A DNA stretch of 64,000 nucleotides from Fimenecus sp045613685. GTDB lineage: Bacteria; Bacillota; Clostridia; Oscillospirales; Acutalibacteraceae. Each line of letters starts with the position of its first letter. Within the stretch, counting starts at the first letter, position 1. Of the stretch, positions 50,451 to 60,291 are shown piece by piece. The stretch covers positions 15,136 to 79,135 of the forward strand of contig JAZLBL010000009.1 of NCBI GenBank assembly GCA_045613685.1, read 5' to 3'. The notes under the pieces are model-generated. The model searched no databases. It was not told the origin of the DNA and saw only the letters and a list, made by a program, of their open reading frames with translations. A program made the position numbers and the translations under genes.

Positions 50451-51248
50451 TTAATCATTCCAAGTAACACTTAAAAATCCGTGTGTTATTCTATCCTCTT
50501 CTTTTGGCAACTGCATATAATCGCTACCGAATTTAACTGTAAGAACTGCATCCGTATTATTGGGTATAGCATAGTTTTTGCCTTCAAAAACATGATACTT
50601 AACAGGTATAACATCATCGATTTTTATCTTATCATTAACTATACCCGCACCAAAATAAGACGCCGCATAATCCTGATTAGTTTTCCCAACTATCTTTAAT
50701 AGTTTAGTAATTAAACTATTAACAACGGAAATTGGTAAGATCCTCACTGGAAACATTAAACAATCTTTTAAATTTCGTATTCTTCTCTTATGAATTTTTC
50801 CAGTCCTTGTTGAGTCTAACAGGCGTAGAACAAATGCCAATACTCTGTACTTAAAGCTACTATTCTCATCTACAAAGTCCATTGGAAAAACATCAACAAA
50901 GATACCTTTATGTGAATCTACAAACTGTGAATTCTTTTCTATACAGCTTGTATTGTTTTTTCTAACCTTTGTAAAAATAACGCTGCTATTCTTTTCTGTT
51001 TTATAGTTTTGAATAAAGAAATCATCGTTAGGATTTTCTTTAACATATTGCAAAAATTCATCATAATCCTTACGTAACATAGCAATATCTAAATCATCAT
51101 CCCATGGAATATATCCATTGTGACGTATAGCACCTAACAATGTTCCGCCATGTAACCAGTATGATAACTTGTTTTTTTCACAAATCTCTACAATATAATC
51201 TAATGCTTCAATTTGTGTTTTTCTCAAATGATTTATATCATAAGTCAT
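50451..51248 (-). CDS. LicD-family phosphotransferase (locus 2)
   Basis: A 265-residue LicD/fukutin-type protein. LSYWLHGGTLLGAIRHNGYIPWDDDLDIAML is the nucleotidyltransferase-fold active site with its three Asp. Such enzymes transfer phosphocholine, or ribitol/glycerol phosphate, from CDP donors to glycans. With the TagD-like gene in the same operon it likely decorates the locus 2 polymer with a phosphodiester-linked group. The ATG at 51248 lies behind GGGGTAAG. Confidence 0.9.
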   Translation of the reverse strand: MTYDINHLRKTQIEALDYIVEICEKNKLSYWLHGGTLLGAIRHNGYIPWDDDLDIAMLRKDYDEFLQYVKENPNDDFFIQNYKTEKNSSVIFTKVRKNNTSCIEKNSQFVDSHKGIFVDVFPMDFVDENSSFKYRVLAFVLRLLDSTRTGKIHKRRIRNLKDCLMFPVRILPISVVNSLITKLLKIVGKTNQDYAASYFGAGIVNDKIKIDDVIPVKYHVFEGKNYAIPNNTDAVLTVKFGSDYMQLPKEEDRITHGFLSVTWND

Positions 51249-51266
51249 AAACAAACTTACCCCTAA

Positions 51267-52382
51267 TTATTGAATATATATATTATACAATTCCTCTACG
51301 GCATCTTTAACATCATATTTATTATCTTTAAGAGCCTTAATATATAATGATTTATCTTTGCTCATGCTATCTTGTGTTTCAAAAATAAACTTTGCCACAT
51401 TTGCAGGGTCATCAAATATTGAAAAATAACGAACAAATTCATCACCAAATGCAATATCTTTGGTAATACTATCTGACAAGAAGCAAGGTACACCTGCTGC
51501 TATAGCCTCCATAGCTGCACCAGGAACTCCCTCTTGAATAGATGTCATAACGAACATACTTCCAATAGAAAGAAGCTCTGGAACATTATCACAACGGCCA
51601 AGCAAAACTGCTTTATCATTGAGGTTTAATTTATCAATTTTTGTTTGAAGTGCGTCCTGTTCTCCCCCTGCTCCTGCAATTAAAAGCTTTGAATTAGAGT
51701 TTAATTTTACATATTCATTATATATGTCAATTAAAAACGACTGATTTTTTACCGGAAGCAAATTACCCACATGAATAATTACTGTTTGCTCAGGTGAAAC
51801 GCCATACTTTTCTCTGACTTCATCGGTTGAAAGTTGATTATATTTTTCAATTTCAATGGCATTGTGTATATAATGAATTTTTCCTTTTTCTACTGCACTT
51901 TTACCAAACAAATAAATTGCACCGTCTGTACTGCAAGAAATTCTGACATTGGCAAATATCGCAAGCAACCAACGATAAACAACCAGCGCCAAGCGTCTAT
52001 GTAATGGCCATTTTGCAACTGTTGATTCCAATGGACCAGACCTTGAATGAGCAATTCTAACCTTTGCACCACCTAATTTTGCCGCAATCATTGTTACCGC
52101 AGAAAATGTTGATAAGTGTGAATGCACCACGTCATAATTATTATCTTTTATTATCTTACTTACTTTTATAATATATTGAATAAGATTTTTCGCACTTGGA
52201 TGTGGAATAGTATAAAACCTACTGCCTAATTTCTCTGCAGTTTCTGTATAAAAATGAGGTCCATCTGACATAAGTAAATAATCATAATATACACCCTTTT
52301 CATACATTTTCTTTTGCATATCAATATTTCTTGATTCTGCTCCACCCTTATTTAACTTTGACAATATATGAAGTACTCTCAT
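51267..52382 (-). CDS. GT4-family glycosyltransferase (locus 2)
   Basis: A 371-residue GT-B enzyme. ILSKLNKGGAESRNIDMQKKM is the N-terminal acceptor-side loop, VVHSHLSTFSAVTMIAAKLGGAKVRIAHSRS the middle, and TSIQEGVPGAAMEAIAAGVPCFLS the donor-binding motif. Close in type to EpsF-like transferases. Start behind GAGGTG. Confidence 0.92.
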   Translation of the reverse strand: MRVLHILSKLNKGGAESRNIDMQKKMYEKGVYYDYLLMSDGPHFYTETAEKLGSRFYTIPHPSAKNLIQYIIKVSKIIKDNNYDVVHSHLSTFSAVTMIAAKLGGAKVRIAHSRSGPLESTVAKWPLHRRLALVVYRWLLAIFANVRISCSTDGAIYLFGKSAVEKGKIHYIHNAIEIEKYNQLSTDEVREKYGVSPEQTVIIHVGNLLPVKNQSFLIDIYNEYVKLNSNSKLLIAGAGGEQDALQTKIDKLNLNDKAVLLGRCDNVPELLSIGSMFVMTSIQEGVPGAAMEAIAAGVPCFLSDSITKDIAFGDEFVRYFSIFDDPANVAKFIFETQDSMSKDKSLYIKALKDNKYDVKDAVEELYNIYIQ

Positions 52383-52402
52383 ATATACACCTCAAACATA
52401 TC

Positions 52403-53533
52403 TTATCTATTTATCATACTATCACGAAAATCCGTATAGAATGATACACGCTTTGCATCTAACTCTGCGCGATTATATTCATTATTTGCTTTATTAAAAC
52501 TATATTTTGCTTGGTTTTTCATCTCTTCAGCTGCATAGATGTTACAAATACAATCAGCCATAATTGATGGTATTTTATTTGCATTAGACTTTGAAACCAA
52601 GTAATTTTTATTAACTAATTCCGGATTACCACCGACTTTAATTGCAACACACGGTAACCCTCTGCTCATAGCTTCAAGAAGTGCTCTCGAAAGTCCCTCA
52701 ACAGTACCTGACTGAATATAGACATCTAAATTGTCAAACCAGTCAAAAATGAGATTATGTGAAACAACACCTGCAAAATTAATTTTGTCTTCAACTCCAC
52801 ATTCTTTAGCAATTGCAGCTAATCTTGTTGTATCTCCGCCACCTGCTAAACGATATTCAACAGTTATTCCCAGACGTTTTTCAACTTCAGGAATAGCACG
52901 GATAACAAATTCTTGTCCTTTATATGAAACATCAACTGCACCTGCTGTGCCAAGCACAAGTTTTTTGTTCATATTATTTATTTTATTTAAACGATTTTCT
53001 AAAACTTTTGTGTCTGTTGGTTGTAACGCAACGTCAGAAATTGCACAACACTTATTCTTATTAGGATAGCGACTTTGCAAAAATTCTTTTGTTACATAAA
53101 CTACGTGTGTTGCACTTTTCACGGCTTGTCTTGTTATATAGTAAGCCGGAAACGCAGCAAGCTTGCCTTTCAAACTATAATTCCAATATGAATCAAGAGC
53201 ACATCCTACAACCTCAACCAAATACGGCTTGTTCATTCTTCGTGCTATTTTTATTGCCTTTAAGCCGTTTATACTTGGCAAACGGATAACAACTGCATCT
53301 ACACTACATATTTCACTTTCAAGACTTTCACCTGTTTTTATAGAAATATTTTCTAAATCGATTTTGCTATATGTTGTATTAACTTGATTTTCATCTATAA
53401 TTCTACCAATAACAGAAAGATTTTCAAAAACAGACACATATCTTTGCAAAACTTCGTTAGCAAGGCCACCAGGGGAATAAAGATTATTTTCAATACAACG
53501 GAATTTATGGTCGTGGACAAATACTGCTTTCAT
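52403..53533 (-). CDS. GT4-family glycosyltransferase (locus 2)
   Basis: A 376-residue GT-B enzyme with VLGTAGAVDVSYKGQEFVIRAI at the start of the donor half and QSGTVEGLSRALLEAMSRGLPCVAIKVGGNPELV as the EX7E motif. Start behind AGAGG. Sugar donor is not readable. Confidence 0.9.
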   Translation of the reverse strand: MKAVFVHDHKFRCIENNLYSPGGLANEVLQRYVSVFENLSVIGRIIDENQVNTTYSKIDLENISIKTGESLESEICSVDAVVIRLPSINGLKAIKIARRMNKPYLVEVVGCALDSYWNYSLKGKLAAFPAYYITRQAVKSATHVVYVTKEFLQSRYPNKNKCCAISDVALQPTDTKVLENRLNKINNMNKKLVLGTAGAVDVSYKGQEFVIRAIPEVEKRLGITVEYRLAGGGDTTRLAAIAKECGVEDKINFAGVVSHNLIFDWFDNLDVYIQSGTVEGLSRALLEAMSRGLPCVAIKVGGNPELVNKNYLVSKSNANKIPSIMADCICNIYAAEEMKNQAKYSFNKANNEYNRAELDAKRVSFYTDFRDSMINR

Positions 53534-53534
53534 T

Positions 53535-54155
53535 TTATACCTCTGTTACCCTTGATTTAATTTTTCTTGCAGGAGCACCAACATATACTCCGTTTTCTTC
53601 GGTGTCGTGAGTTACAACAGAATTTGCACCTATAATGCAACCACTTTTAACCGTAACACCAGCCAAAATTGTAGCTTTTGCTCCTATCCATACATTATCT
53701 TCGATAACTACAGGCGAAATTGAAACACCCTGGTCTTTTATAGGAATACTGACATCATCAAAATTGTGTGATGTAGCCATAATGGTAGCACCATGTGCTA
53801 TTGAAACATCATTTCCAATTTTTATGCCAACTTCTCCCTTTGAGCCGCTCTCCATGTAGCACATAGGATGAATAGATACATTATCACCAAATGTCATAGT
53901 TTGTGGATTCATTATGTATGCACCATCATAAACTGCAACATTATCACCACAATTTATTGCAAGAGCTTTTATTAAAGCATATCTTTTAACAAGGCCTATT
54001 TTTCCTTGAGAATTTCTATCCTTTTGAAATACTTTTTTTCTAATAGAACAAGGCAACGCACCGTACAATTTTGCCAAAATGTTGATAACAGGCTTAAATT
54101 TCGCAAACTGTTCACGGCCTCTTATATTTTTTTGATTTTGGTTAAATTGTTCCAT
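53535..54155 (-). CDS. Hexapeptide-repeat acyltransferase (locus 2)
   Basis: A 206-residue left-handed beta-helix acetyltransferase. IGNDVSIAHGATIMATSHNFDD holds the likely catalytic His, and IEDNVWIGAKATILAGVTVKSGCIIGANSVVTHD closes the helix. Residues 1-60 are a basic helical region. It follows closely on the epimerase gene and probably O-acetylates a sugar of the repeat. Confidence 0.88.
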   Translation of the reverse strand: MEQFNQNQKNIRGREQFAKFKPVINILAKLYGALPCSIRKKVFQKDRNSQGKIGLVKRYALIKALAINCGDNVAVYDGAYIMNPQTMTFGDNVSIHPMCYMESGSKGEVGIKIGNDVSIAHGATIMATSHNFDDVSIPIKDQGVSISPVVIEDNVWIGAKATILAGVTVKSGCIIGANSVVTHDTEENGVYVGAPARKIKSRVTEV

Positions 54156-54172
54156 CTTTGCACCACCTAAAA

Positions 54173-55147
54173 TTAAAGATTTTCTTTATACCACTCGATT
54201 GCGAGCTTAATTCCGTCCTGGAAACTGTAATCAGGTTCGTAACCTAAAAGTCGTTTTGCTTTGCTGATGTCAGCGTTTGAGTGTTTTATATCACCCTTAC
54301 GGTCAGGGCCAAAGTTTGGCTCGATATCAACACCTAAAGCTTTGGTAAGACCGTAATAAATGTCGATTAAGTACTCACGACCACCATAAGCAATGTTATA
54401 TGCTTCACCAGCTGCTTCACTTGGAGCAAGACAAGCTTTAAGGTTTGCTTCGATAACATTATCGATATATGTAAAGTCACGGCTTTGCTTACCATCACCG
54501 TTAATTGTTGGTGTTTCACCATTCAAAAGGAGCTTTAAAAACTTTGGAATAACTGCTGCATAAGCACCGTCAGGATCCTGGCGACGGCCAAAAACATTGA
54601 AATATCTCATTCCGTATGTATCAAGTCCGTAAAGTTTTGTATAGAGCTTGCCCCATTCCTCGTCACAACGTTTTGTGAGTGCATAAGGCGAAAGAAGATT
54701 ACCCTCTCTACCCTCATATTTAGGAAGATTTGGTTCATCACCATAAACTGATGAGCTTGATGCATATACAAACTTCTTGACGCCATTCTGTCGTGCTGCT
54801 TCCATCATATTAAGAGTACCTTCAATATTGTTTTTACAATAGAACAAAGGCATTTCGATTGAACGAGGAACACTGCCCCAAGCAGCCTGATTAAGAACGA
54901 AATCCACGCCCTCACAAGCTTTCATACAAGTGTCAAGGTCTTTGATATCCCCTTTTATAAATGTATAGTTAAGGTTGTCAAGGAACATATCAACATTCTC
55001 TTGTTTACCTGTTGAAAGGTCGTCAAGTGCCTTCACTTTATATCCCATATTAAGTATTGCTTCGCAAAGGTTTGAACCGATAAATCCTGCTGCACCTGTT
55101 ACGAGAAACACTGAATTTTCAGGAAATTTCAAATGTTTGTAACCCAT
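54173..55147 (-). CDS. UDP-sugar 4-epimerase of the WbpP/TviC type (locus 2)
   Basis: A 324-residue short-chain dehydrogenase-type epimerase: VTGAAGFIGSNLCEAIL (NAD site), YASSSSVYGD and SPYALTK (catalytic Tyr-x3-Lys), FNVFGRRQDPDGAYAAVIPKF. The similarity is to WbpP/TviC enzymes acting on UDP-GlcNAc or UDP-GlcNAcA. Paired with the dehydrogenase immediately upstream it should yield UDP-GalNAcA. Start behind GGAG. Confidence 0.9.
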   Translation of the reverse strand: MGYKHLKFPENSVFLVTGAAGFIGSNLCEAILNMGYKVKALDDLSTGKQENVDMFLDNLNYTFIKGDIKDLDTCMKACEGVDFVLNQAAWGSVPRSIEMPLFYCKNNIEGTLNMMEAARQNGVKKFVYASSSSVYGDEPNLPKYEGREGNLLSPYALTKRCDEEWGKLYTKLYGLDTYGMRYFNVFGRRQDPDGAYAAVIPKFLKLLLNGETPTINGDGKQSRDFTYIDNVIEANLKACLAPSEAAGEAYNIAYGGREYLIDIYYGLTKALGVDIEPNFGPDRKGDIKHSNADISKAKRLLGYEPDYSFQDGIKLAIEWYKENL

Positions 55148-55149
55148 AA

Positions 55150-56469
55150 TTATAATCTCCAGTAATTATATCCTGCTTTTTCATATTCTTTACGGTCAAG
55201 AAGTCCCTTAATATCCGCAAGAACCTTTGTAGAATTATCCCCTGTTTTGAACATTTTATCAAAGTCAGTTTGTGTTAAATCTTTAAATTCTTCATGAGCA
55301 ACTGCAAGGATTACTGCATCGCAATCTTTAATTGTTGACATATCAACAAATTCCATACCATAAAGCCATTTTGCTTCATCAGAATCAGCACAAGGGTCAG
55401 CAACTGTTGCAGTAATTCCATATTCTTTAAGTTCATTATAAATATCGATAATCTTTGTATTTCTTGTATCTGGACAATTTTCCTTAAATGTGAAACCAAG
55501 AATTGCAATCTTTGCACTCTTAATTGCTACATCAGCTTTAATAAGGTTCTTAACGATACTTTCAGCTACATATTTACCCATATCATCATTGATTCGACGA
55601 CCTGAAAGGATAATTTGACTATGGTAACCTAATTGCTCTGCTTTATATGTAAGATAGTATGGGTCAACACCGATACAATGTCCACCAACAAGACCTGGGA
55701 AGAATTTAAGGAAATTCCATTTTGTGCCTGCCGCTTTAAGAACTGACTGTGTATCGATGCCCATTTTATTGAAGATAATTGAAAGTTCATTCATAAATGC
55801 GATATTAATATCACGCTGACTGTTTTCAATAACCTTTGCCGCTTCTGCAACCTTAATGCTTTCAGCACGGTGAACACCTGCTTCAACAACAAGTTCATAA
55901 ACCTTTGCGATTTCGTCAAGTGATTCGTCGTCCATACCTGAAACGATTTTCACGATTGTTTCAAGACGGTGCACCTTATCACCCGGATTGATTCTTTCAG
56001 GTGAATAGCCAACTTTAAAGTCAACACCACATTTAAGGCCTGATTCCTTTTCGAGAATTGGAATACAGATGTCTTCTGTAACTCCAGGATATACTGTTGA
56101 TTCATAAACTACGATTGAACCCTTTGTAAGATTACGACCAACGATTGTTGATGCACCCTCAACAGGTGATAAATCCGGTGTATGGTCATCATTTACAGGT
56201 GTTGGTACTGCAACGATATGGAATTTTGCTTCCTTAAGCTTTGATTCGTCAGCAGTAAATTCAACTGCACATGCTTTAATTGCATCGTCACCAACTTCAT
56301 TTGTTGGATCGATACCATTTTTGTATAACTCGATTTTCTTAGCGTTAAGGTCAAAGCCAACAACTTTTACTTTCTTTGAGAAAGCAACTGCGATTGGCAT
56401 ACCAACATAACCAAGACCAACGAGTGAGATTTTTTCTTCGCCGTTAACAATTTTTTCGTAAAGTGACAT
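55150..56469 (-). CDS. UDP-N-acetylhexosamine dehydrogenase, WbpO/TviB type (locus 2)
   Basis: A 439-residue nucleotide-sugar 6-dehydrogenase: VGLGYVGMPIAVAFS (NAD site), YESTVYPGVTED, and FFPGLVGGHCIGVDPYYL with the catalytic Cys. The C-terminal domain has GFTFKENCPDTRNTKIIDI. The HCIGVDPYYL form points to the UDP-GlcNAc/UDP-ManNAc group rather than UDP-glucose dehydrogenase; with the epimerase next door, UDP-GlcNAc to UDP-GlcNAcA is most likely. Confidence 0.92.
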   Translation of the reverse strand: MSLYEKIVNGEEKISLVGLGYVGMPIAVAFSKKVKVVGFDLNAKKIELYKNGIDPTNEVGDDAIKACAVEFTADESKLKEAKFHIVAVPTPVNDDHTPDLSPVEGASTIVGRNLTKGSIVVYESTVYPGVTEDICIPILEKESGLKCGVDFKVGYSPERINPGDKVHRLETIVKIVSGMDDESLDEIAKVYELVVEAGVHRAESIKVAEAAKVIENSQRDINIAFMNELSIIFNKMGIDTQSVLKAAGTKWNFLKFFPGLVGGHCIGVDPYYLTYKAEQLGYHSQIILSGRRINDDMGKYVAESIVKNLIKADVAIKSAKIAILGFTFKENCPDTRNTKIIDIYNELKEYGITATVADPCADSDEAKWLYGMEFVDMSTIKDCDAVILAVAHEEFKDLTQTDFDKMFKTGDNSTKVLADIKGLLDRKEYEKAGYNYWRL

Positions 56470-56484
56470 TTTTATCTATTCCTT

Positions 56485-57564
56485 TCATTTGTTTACATAT
56501 TTATTTATTACATTAATATATGTATCAACCACAATGTTGCGGTCAAATTCATTTTCAATTTTAAGTCGTCCTTTTTTACCCATTTCGCATTTCTGCTCCT
56601 GTGATAATGAAAGGAACTTATCCACTACATTTTTTATGTTTTCTGCATCCTTTACAGTAAATCCGAATCCGGTTTCACCTTCGTCAAAGGTTTCTTCACA
56701 GCCCGGAATGCGTGATGCAAGAATTGGTCGTCCTGACGCTGCACCCTCTAAAAGCACATTTGCCATACCCTCGTGATAAGAAGGAAGAATAACAGCATGT
56801 GAATCCTGTAAAAACGGTCTTACATCCTTATGGAATCCCGCACAATTTACATTTTTAAGGTCAGAGAAAGGATTTTCCGAGCCATATTCAACATCACCGA
56901 CAATTGTAAATTGAACATTATCGTTATCCCGATACTGTTTGGCAACCTCGGAAAGCTCAAATACACCTTTATCCTTAATAATTCTTCCAACAAACACAAT
57001 GTTTGTTTTTTCACTCTGTGGGTATTCCATATATGAAAATTTTTCAGTATTAACACCTGAGCCAGGAAGAAGGATCACATTTTCACCAACAATTTTTTTG
57101 TGCTTAAAAAATTCAAGGTTTGACTTATTCTGGAAGAACACACATTTTGCTTTTTTGCACCCTATTTTATAGAGCATAAGCATTATTTTCTGGAGTAAAC
57201 CTTCATCCTCAATAACACCAAGTCCCGTTACATTTGAAATGTATGGGATATTGAGAAGCCCACAAGCCATACCACCATAAGAATTTGGTTTTACTGTATA
57301 TGTAAGGACAACATCAGGTTCCTGCTCTTTTAAAAGCTTTATATAGCTTAAAAACAACTTAAAATCCTCCAACGGATTTGTTCCGTGTCGTGATGATGCT
57401 GTTTCAATGACCCTTGCACCAAGGTCAGTTATCTCGTGATTTCTTGCACTCCTCGGAATACTGACAAGGACTTCGTTTTCTGCATCAACCAATGCTTTTA
57501 CAAGCTCTGTACGGAATTGCACAATAGTTGTAACATCATTTGCCAAAATTAAAATTTTTTTCAT
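56485..57564 (-). CDS. GT4-family glycosyltransferase, PglA/CapJ-like (locus 2)
   Basis: A 359-residue GT-B enzyme whose N-terminus (ILANDVTTIVQFRTELVKALV, GTNPLEDFKLFLSYIKLLK, YTVKPNSYGGMACGLLNIPYISNVTGLG) matches transferases that add the second sugar, often a GalNAc-type residue, to an undecaprenyl-linked sugar. YHEGMANVLLEGAASGRPILAS is the donor motif. It overlaps the transketolase C-terminal gene by four bases. Confidence 0.9.
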   Translation of the reverse strand: MKKILILANDVTTIVQFRTELVKALVDAENEVLVSIPRSARNHEITDLGARVIETASSRHGTNPLEDFKLFLSYIKLLKEQEPDVVLTYTVKPNSYGGMACGLLNIPYISNVTGLGVIEDEGLLQKIMLMLYKIGCKKAKCVFFQNKSNLEFFKHKKIVGENVILLPGSGVNTEKFSYMEYPQSEKTNIVFVGRIIKDKGVFELSEVAKQYRDNDNVQFTIVGDVEYGSENPFSDLKNVNCAGFHKDVRPFLQDSHAVILPSYHEGMANVLLEGAASGRPILASRIPGCEETFDEGETGFGFTVKDAENIKNVVDKFLSLSQEQKCEMGKKGRLKIENEFDRNIVVDTYINVINKYVNK

Positions 57565-58484
57565 TTTGTATAGTTTTCTTTCACTTTTTCTATAATTGCT
57601 TTTGAGTCAATTGAATATTGCTGTCTTAAATATTTCTGACTGCCAACGATACAAGAGTATCTGTCATCAAGTGCAACTCTTACAAGCTTTGCTTTAACAT
57701 CTGTTTCTTCAGCGAGGACTTCTGCTACCGCTGAGCCAAAGCCACCACTTAAATTATGCTCTTCAACAGTGATGATTGTGTCATACCGTGATGCACATTC
57801 AATAATAACTTCCTTATCAATTGGCTTAACTGTTGGGAAGGTATATACAGTAGGTATAATTCCTTCTTCTGAAAGAATTTTACAAGCTTCGTCAACCTCG
57901 TCAAAAATTGCACCTGTTGAAAATATTGCAATTTTTTCGCCATCCTGAATTTTAATTGCCTTGCCAATTTGGAAGTTTTCTATGCTTTCGTGAATCTGTT
58001 TTTCTCCGCCTCTGCCGAGTCTTAAATAACAAGTGCCAGGAGTTTCATAAATTGCTTTTGTAGCACAAGCGGCCTCCACCAAATCGCCAGGGGCTACAAC
58101 AGTTACGTTAGGTAATGCACGCATAATTGCAATATCTTCTGTTGCGTGGTGACTCATACCAAGTGAGCCATAAACAAAGCCACCGCCAACACATACAACT
58201 TTAACATTTGCGTCGTGATAAGCACAGTCATTTCTGATTTGCTCAATACAACGAAGTGTTGGGAAATTACCGATAGAATAGGTATATACAACCTTACCTT
58301 GCATTGCAAGACCTGCTGCAATAGATGTCATATTCTGCTCGGCAATACCTGCATTGATAATCTGGTCAGGTAATTCATCCCAGAAAGGCTTTAAAACGCC
58401 AAATCCAAGGTCACCTGTAACTATATATACATTTTTATCTTTTTTTGCTATTTCAAGTAAGGTTTTAACAAATGTATCTCTCAT
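57561..58484 (-). CDS. Transketolase, C-terminal subunit (locus 2)
   Basis: A 307-residue protein holding the pyrimidine-binding and C-terminal domains of transketolase: IINAGIAEQNMTSIAAGLAMQG includes the conserved catalytic Glu, and GMSHHATEDIAIMRALPN is also typical. Works with the N-terminal subunit encoded just upstream (four-base overlap). Its presence in a glycan operon suggests it forms a dedicated ketose or two-carbon transfer product for the polymer. Confidence 0.92.
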   Translation of the reverse strand: MRDTFVKTLLEIAKKDKNVYIVTGDLGFGVLKPFWDELPDQIINAGIAEQNMTSIAAGLAMQGKVVYTYSIGNFPTLRCIEQIRNDCAYHDANVKVVCVGGGFVYGSLGMSHHATEDIAIMRALPNVTVVAPGDLVEAACATKAIYETPGTCYLRLGRGGEKQIHESIENFQIGKAIKIQDGEKIAIFSTGAIFDEVDEACKILSEEGIIPTVYTFPTVKPIDKEVIIECASRYDTIITVEEHNLSGGFGSAVAEVLAEETDVKAKLVRVALDDRYSCIVGSQKYLRQQYSIDSKAIIEKVKENYTK

Positions 58485-59338
58485 TTTGTTACCTCCTTAT
58501 TCTCGTATGGGTCAACTACGCCTTCAGGCATTGCAGCGTGTAATTCTTTCAAAGCACCGTCATATTCTTCGCCCTTGTGTGGGAAACGGTAATGCCAGAG
58601 AATATCATTTTCCATAAATGAAATTCCGTTACCCTTAACTGTATTTGCAATAATAACAGTTGGCTTATCCTGTGATTTTTTTGCATCATTCAATGCATTA
58701 CGAAGTTCATCGTGATTATGACCGTCAATGTCATACACATTCCATCCGAAAGCCTTCCATTTTTCTGCAAATGGTGATAAAGCAAGTGTATTGTCACAGT
58801 AATCAAGACTCTGCATTTTATTGTGGTCAACAATTACAACAAACTGATTGAGTTTGAAATGGTTTGCAAATAAAGCCATTTCCCAGATTGAGCCTTCGTC
58901 ACATTCACCGTCACCAACGATTGCATATGTAAAATAAGGCATCTTCTCAAGCTTTGCATTAAGAGCAATACCACAAGCCATACAAGCACCATGTCCCAAT
59001 GAACCCGTTGAGATTTCAACACCAGGAATTCCCTTATGTGAAACATGACCTGAAAGTCGGCTTCCGTCAGCATAGTGAGTTTTTAATTCTTCAATAGGGA
59101 AAAAACCTTTTTCAGCCAAGGCAGCGTAAATTGCTGCACCTGCATGACCTTTACTGAGAACTATTCTGTCTCGGTTTTCGTCCTTAACGTTTTCTGGTGT
59201 AATATTTGCCACATCATTATAAAGCACAGCAACAATATCAGCCACAGAAAGAATTGAGCCGATATGACTGCCGTGAGAAAGATGTGTCATTTCAATACCG
59301 TGGCGTTTGATAAGCCACGCTAATTGTTCGCTTTTCAT
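58481..59338 (-). CDS. Transketolase, N-terminal subunit (locus 2)
   Basis: A 285-residue protein with the thiamine-diphosphate-binding half of transketolase: GDGECDEGSIWEMALFANHFKLNQFVVIVDHN is the GDG-x-N cofactor motif, and HGSHIGSILSVADIVAVLY and GHAGAAIYAALAEKGF are substrate-side segments. It forms the complete enzyme with the C-terminal subunit. Split transketolases are common; placement in a polysaccharide operon is less so. Confidence 0.93.
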   Translation of the reverse strand: MKSEQLAWLIKRHGIEMTHLSHGSHIGSILSVADIVAVLYNDVANITPENVKDENRDRIVLSKGHAGAAIYAALAEKGFFPIEELKTHYADGSRLSGHVSHKGIPGVEISTGSLGHGACMACGIALNAKLEKMPYFTYAIVGDGECDEGSIWEMALFANHFKLNQFVVIVDHNKMQSLDYCDNTLALSPFAEKWKAFGWNVYDIDGHNHDELRNALNDAKKSQDKPTVIIANTVKGNGISFMENDILWHYRFPHKGEEYDGALKELHAAMPEGVVDPYENKEVTK

Positions 59339-59341
59339 AAA

Positions 59342-60286
59342 TTATTTCTCCTTGGAAATATTTTCTAATCGTGTTATTTGCTCATCTGTTAATTCAAATG
59401 AAAGTGATTCAGCATTCTGTAAAACCTGTTTTGGTGTTTTTGCACCGACAATTACAACCGAATCTTTTAAATAATCTAAAATCCAACGTATTGCAACGGA
59501 TGAAACTGATTTTTCTGTTTCATTTGCAATTTTCTTAAGGACTTCAACAATTTCAAGATTTTTAAGAAGCTTTTCGCCATGGAAGTTCACATAAATATCT
59601 CTTGAACGACGGTCATTTGCTTCGAATTTACAATTCTTATCGTACTTACCGCTGAGAATTCCTTGTCCAAGACTTCCCCATGTAAACGGAGTCATATTAA
59701 ACTCGTCACGGAAGCAAAACATATCATTTTCATTTTTACGACAAGCAAGACTATATTCATCCTGAAAAGAAACAAAAGGATTATTGTCAAATTGCTTTAA
59801 TTCTTTCATATCTTCCTTATGGATATTTGATAATCCGTAATATCTAATTTTTCCTTGCTGTTTTAATATTTCAAGAGTTTCAGCCACATCAGAAAGTGAT
59901 GTTTTACCATCTCTGTAATGCACCTGATACAAATCAATATAGTCACGGTTAAGTCTTTTTAAGCTACCTTCAACTGCTTTGAAAATGTATTCACGACTAT
60001 TGTCATAAAAGGTTTTTCCATTTTCAACTCTTACACCGAATTTTGTGGTAATAACTGCATTGTTCAAATCACTACCAAGAGCTTCAGATAATGTTCTTTC
60101 ACTTTCGCCAAGTCCATATGTATCGGCAGTATCAAAGAAATTGATACCATTTTCCATAGCAACACGGACTGCGTTTATAAGTTCTTGTTTTGAAACATCG
60201 CCCCAGCCGTATCCACCAAGTGGACATCCGCCCATACAAAGAGCAGAGACCATAAGGTCAGTTTTTTTGATTTGTACTTTTTGCAT
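59342..60286 (-). CDS. Aldo/keto reductase (locus 2)
   Basis: A 314-residue NAD(P)H-dependent TIM-barrel reductase with the four catalytic residues in FFDTADTYGLGESE (Asp, Tyr), ITTKFG (Lys) and YQVHYRDG (His). Placed directly upstream of the transketolase genes, it may reduce or oxidise the sugar made by them. The exact substrate is unknown. Confidence 0.92.
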   Translation of the reverse strand: MQKVQIKKTDLMVSALCMGGCPLGGYGWGDVSKQELINAVRVAMENGINFFDTADTYGLGESERTLSEALGSDLNNAVITTKFGVRVENGKTFYDNSREYIFKAVEGSLKRLNRDYIDLYQVHYRDGKTSLSDVAETLEILKQQGKIRYYGLSNIHKEDMKELKQFDNNPFVSFQDEYSLACRKNENDMFCFRDEFNMTPFTWGSLGQGILSGKYDKNCKFEANDRRSRDIYVNFHGEKLLKNLEIVEVLKKIANETEKSVSSVAIRWILDYLKDSVVIVGAKTPKQVLQNAESLSFELTDEQITRLENISKEK

Positions 60287-60291
60287 TAACT

